Assembly (NCBI GenBank): GCA_023423475.1
Contig: JAFAFN010000020.1
Location: forward strand, 1-7,995
DNA from: Actinomycetes bacterium
GTDB lineage: Bacteria > Actinomycetota > Acidimicrobiia > Acidimicrobiales > Microtrichaceae
Length of the DNA: 7,995 bases
Reading direction: 5' to 3'
The position numbers and the translations under genes were made by a program. Below the pieces are notes generated by a model, which searched no databases, was not told the DNA's origin, and worked only from the letters and a program-made list of their open reading frames with translations. Positions 5,957 through 7,995 of the stretch are shown here, in pieces. Each line of letters starts with the position of its first letter. Position 1 is the stretch's first letter.

Positions 5957-6705
5957 CCGTCGACGCGGGTGGCGGTGATCAGCTGCGCGATGCCGACGGT
6001 CAACAACGTGCGACGGACGTCCGCGAACCCGAGTGAGGCCAGTGTCGAAACCATCTCGTCGGGCTCGGGCAGGTAGGCGACCGAACGCGGGAGGTAGTGA
6101 TAGGCGTTGCCGTCGGAGAGCAGACCGCCGATGAGCGGAACGACCTTGCCGAAGTAGATGCCGTGGCCGAAGCGCAGCACGGGGTTCGGTGGCGTCGCGA
6201 CCTCGAGCAGTGCGATGCGTCCGCCGGGTCGCACGATCCGGGCGAGCTCGGCGAAGGTGGCGGTCAGGTCGGTGAAGTTCCGCAGGGCGAAGCCGCAGGT
6301 CGCACCGTCGACCGACGCATCGGGGAGGGGGAGCGCAGATCCGTCCGCCTGGACCCGCGCGAAGGGCCGGGGCGCCGCGGCGAGCATGCCGAAGCTCAGA
6401 TCCGCGCCGACCGGGAAGAGTCCACGTGCCTCGAGGTCGGCCGAGAGGTCGCCGGTCCCGCACGCCAGGTCGAGCACCGAGCAGCCCGGCGGCAGCCCGA
6501 GCGCGGAGACCGTGCGGCGACGCCAGCCGACGTCCATGCGGAAGGTCATCAGGCGGTTCACCATGTCGTACCGGGGTGCGACGACGTCGAACATCGCCTG
6601 GATCGACCGGGTCTTGTCGTCGCCGGTCGGCAGCGGATCGCCCGCTCGTGGGATCAGGTCCCGGGGGTCGGTCCGGTCACGAGAAGGCGTCGCTGCGGTG
6701 CTCAC
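5953..6705 (-). CDS. menG: Demethylmenaquinone methyltransferase (MenG/UbiE)
   Basis: This class I SAM-dependent methyltransferase catalyses the last step, C-methylation of demethylmenaquinone, which MenA supplies. The 250-residue protein has the UbiE signature AMFDVVAPRYDMVNRLMTF (37-55) followed by WRRRTV (61-66). SAM motif I is VLDLACGTGDL (77-87), with Asp102 in the following acidic position. GFALRNFTD (138-146) and RIVRPGGRIALLEVATP (156-172) also match the family. The first 30 residues are a polar, low-complexity extension. The GTG at 6705 is chosen because TAGTCT ends 6 nt upstream, and it is also the longest plausible start. It lies 9 nt after the acyl-CoA synthetase stop, on the same strand, and its own stop overlaps the menF start. 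The menG-menF pair is therefore very probably one transcript, with possible read-through from upstream. Confidence 0.94.
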   Translation of the reverse strand: MSTAATPSRDRTDPRDLIPRAGDPLPTGDDKTRSIQAMFDVVAPRYDMVNRLMTFRMDVGWRRRTVSALGLPPGCSVLDLACGTGDLSADLEARGLFPVGADLSFGMLAAAPRPFARVQADGSALPLPDASVDGATCGFALRNFTDLTATFAELARIVRPGGRIALLEVATPPNPVLRFGHGIYFGKVVPLIGGLLSDGNAYHYLPRSVAYLPEPDEMVSTLASLGFADVRRTLLTVGIAQLITATRVDG

Positions 6706-6711
6706 CCCGCC

Positions 6712-6717
6712 AGACTA
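6712..6717 (-). promoter_or_regulatory. Putative -10 hexamer TAGTCT for menG-menF
   Basis: On the minus strand TAGTCT (TANNNT) ends 6 nt before the menG GTG. Its first three bases are the TAG stop of the upstream acyl-CoA synthetase gene. The spacer GGCGGG is G-rich and could act as a very weak ribosome-binding site, so both leaderless and read-through expression are possible. Confidence 0.4.
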
Positions 6718-7995
6718 AGTGCCGGTGGGCCACGGATCAGACCCGAGCCGAATGCGCCGAGGCGGGACCGAGGCGATGTCGCTGGCCCAGCGGTAGTCCG
6801 CCTTGCCCGACGGCGCCCGCTGCACGGCACCGACCCGCACGATGTGCTTGGGCAGCTTGTACCTGGCGATGTGCCGCGCCGCTTCTTCGAGCAGGTCGTC
6901 GTCGCTGGCCTCGACGCCGTCGACGAGCTGCACGACCGCGACGACCTCGTGGCCCCAGCGCTCCGACGGGCGGCCTGCGACCAGGCAGTCCGCGACCGAC
7001 GGGTGGGCGAGCAGGGCCTGTTCGACCTCTTCGGCGAAGATCTTCTCGCCGCCGGAGTTGATCGTCACCGACTCCCGGCCGTACAGCTCGAGCACGTCGT
7101 CGGCGCTCAGGCGGGCACGGTCGCCGGGCACCGAGTAGCGCACGCCGTCGATGACCGGGAACGTCGCCGCGGTCTTCTCGGCATCGCCCAGGTAGCCGAG
7201 CGGCACGCGCCCGCTCTGGGCGAGCCATCCCGGCTCGTCGTGTCCGGGCGGCAGCACCCGGGTGAGCTCCTCATCGAGGATGCACATGCCGGGGCCGGGT
7301 GCGAACGTGCCCGTCGTGGCCGACTGGCCAGCAGAGGTGAGCTGGCTCGCCTGCTGACCGGTCTCGGAGGCACCGAGCCCGTCGAGCACCATCATCGTCG
7401 GCACCGCGGCGAGCAGCCGCTCCTTCACTCCGGCGGACAGCGAGGCGCCGCCGGTGATCGTGACCAGCAACGACGACAGGTCGTGACCGTCCCGCTCCAT
7501 CGCCTCGACCAGCGGACGACCGAACGCGTCGCCCACGATGAGCAGCACGTTCGCCTGCTCGCGGCGGATCAGCTCGAGCACGTCCTCGGCGTCGAGTCGC
7601 TCCACGACGCCCGGGACCAGCAGCGTGTTGGCGTTGGTGAACCCGTTGAAGGCGAGCCAGTGCGCCGCGCCGTGCATGAACGGCGGACCGGCGACCAGGC
7701 GCATGCCGCCGTGGACGGCGTGCGCGGCGATCTCGTCGAGCGAGTCCCACTCCTCGCCGTTGTCGAGGCGCCGTCCGCCGAGCGCGCCGACGAAGATGTC
7801 GGCCTGGCGCCACAGCACGCCCTTGGGCCGCCCCGTCGTGCCGCCGGTGTAGAGCAGGTACAGGTCGTCGGGTGACCAGCTGGCGACGAGGTCGGGCCCG
7901 AGCTGCGCGGACGAGCCGGCGAGCACCTCCTCGTACCATTCGGCGCCGTCGAGCAGCCCGTGGCCCGACTCGTCGGGCACCTGCCACAGCACACC
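6715..7995 (-). CDS. Acyl-CoA synthetase (ANL superfamily, FadD19-like), N-terminus outside the window
   Basis: The 426 visible residues are the C-terminal three quarters or so of an AMP-forming acyl-CoA synthetase, which activates a carboxylate with ATP and joins it to CoA. Visible motifs include the phosphate-binding loop LLYTGGTTGRPKGV (46-59, counted from the GTG at 7992), followed by LWRQADIF. GASET (207-211) occupies the A5 position. SVPGDRA (287-293) carries the ribose-binding Asp, and GRESVTINSGGEKIFAEEVE (305-324) includes the hinge. PSGKADY (394-400) holds the adenylation Lys397. The TGG(T)-x-x-PKGV-x-WRQ-DIF pattern is, from memory, typical of FadD19/FadD17-like enzymes acting on fatty or steroid side-chain acids. 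It is not typical of MenE, the o-succinylbenzoate-CoA ligase of this pathway. The substrate is unknown. The open frame continues past the right edge. Confidence 0.88.
   Translation of the reverse strand, partial: GVLWQVPDESGHGLLDGAEWYEEVLAGSSAQLGPDLVASWSPDDLYLLYTGGTTGRPKGVLWRQADIFVGALGGRRLDNGEEWDSLDEIAAHAVHGGMRLVAGPPFMHGAAHWLAFNGFTNANTLLVPGVVERLDAEDVLELIRREQANVLLIVGDAFGRPLVEAMERDGHDLSSLLVTITGGASLSAGVKERLLAAVPTMMVLDGLGASETGQQASQLTSAGQSATTGTFAPGPGMCILDEELTRVLPPGHDEPGWLAQSGRVPLGYLGDAEKTAATFPVIDGVRYSVPGDRARLSADDVLELYGRESVTINSGGEKIFAEEVEQALLAHPSVADCLVAGRPSERWGHEVVAVVQLVDGVEASDDDLLEEAARHIARYKLPKHIVRVGAVQRAPSGKADYRWASDIASVPPRRIRLGSDPWPTGT

Noticed and set aside
5957..6463. Upstream extension of the menF reading frame
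   Set aside because: It lies in another frame over menG, which has unmistakable methyltransferase motifs. The extension is Arg-rich shadow sequence.
6097..7875. A 592-codon open frame on the plus strand
   Set aside because: It is antisense to menG and the acyl-CoA synthetase, both of which have clear motifs. Its translation is low-complexity Arg/Glu/His-rich sequence.
1..7995. Mobile elements, CRISPR arrays, tRNA or rRNA genes
   Set aside because: I looked for transposase motifs, regular direct-repeat arrays and cloverleaf-like sequences and saw none.

Overview
This is a GC-rich window from a chromosome. Its core is a menaquinone (vitamin K2) biosynthesis locus. High GC, GTG starts, near-absence of Shine-Dalgarno sequences and repeated TANNNT hexamers 5-10 nt before start codons all suggest an actinobacterium with many leaderless transcripts. 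The protein sequences make an Acidimicrobiia-like lineage plausible, but that placement is inference.

Layout. At 2-211 (+) is the tail of an unidentified protein, followed by menA (224-1270, +; DHNA prenyltransferase). Next are menH (1292-2101, -; SHCHC synthase, alpha/beta hydrolase) and menD (2130-3896, +; SEPHCHC synthase). They are divergent and separated by only 28 bp. A two-gene block with more AT-ending codons follows: a small three-helix membrane protein (3902-4228, -) and a 99-residue protein of unknown function (4366-4665, +), divergent around a 137-bp intergenic region rich in repeats. Then come menF (4742-5956, -; isochorismate synthase) and menG/ubiE (5953-6705, -; demethylmenaquinone methyltransferase), which overlap as a translationally coupled pair. 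The window ends in a 5'-truncated acyl-CoA synthetase (6715-7995, -) of the FadD19-like type, which is not MenE.

How the genes work together. MenF converts chorismate to isochorismate. MenD adds the succinyl semialdehyde unit from 2-oxoglutarate, and MenH eliminates pyruvate to give SHCHC. After the MenC, MenE, MenB and thioesterase steps, which are not encoded here, MenA prenylates DHNA and MenG methylates the product to menaquinone. Five of the pathway enzymes are therefore present, but they alternate in orientation instead of forming one operon.

The most interesting signals are regulatory. Six of the seven visible gene starts have a TANNNT hexamer at leaderless spacing. At two junctions the upstream gene's TAG stop codon is also the first three bases of that hexamer. 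The menH and menD hexamers point in opposite directions and share one TA step. The intergenic region of the small-gene block carries five GTCGC copies at roughly helical spacing. MenA also has an apparent extra loop of about 40 residues between its first two membrane helices. I see no mobile element, CRISPR array, tRNA or rRNA.
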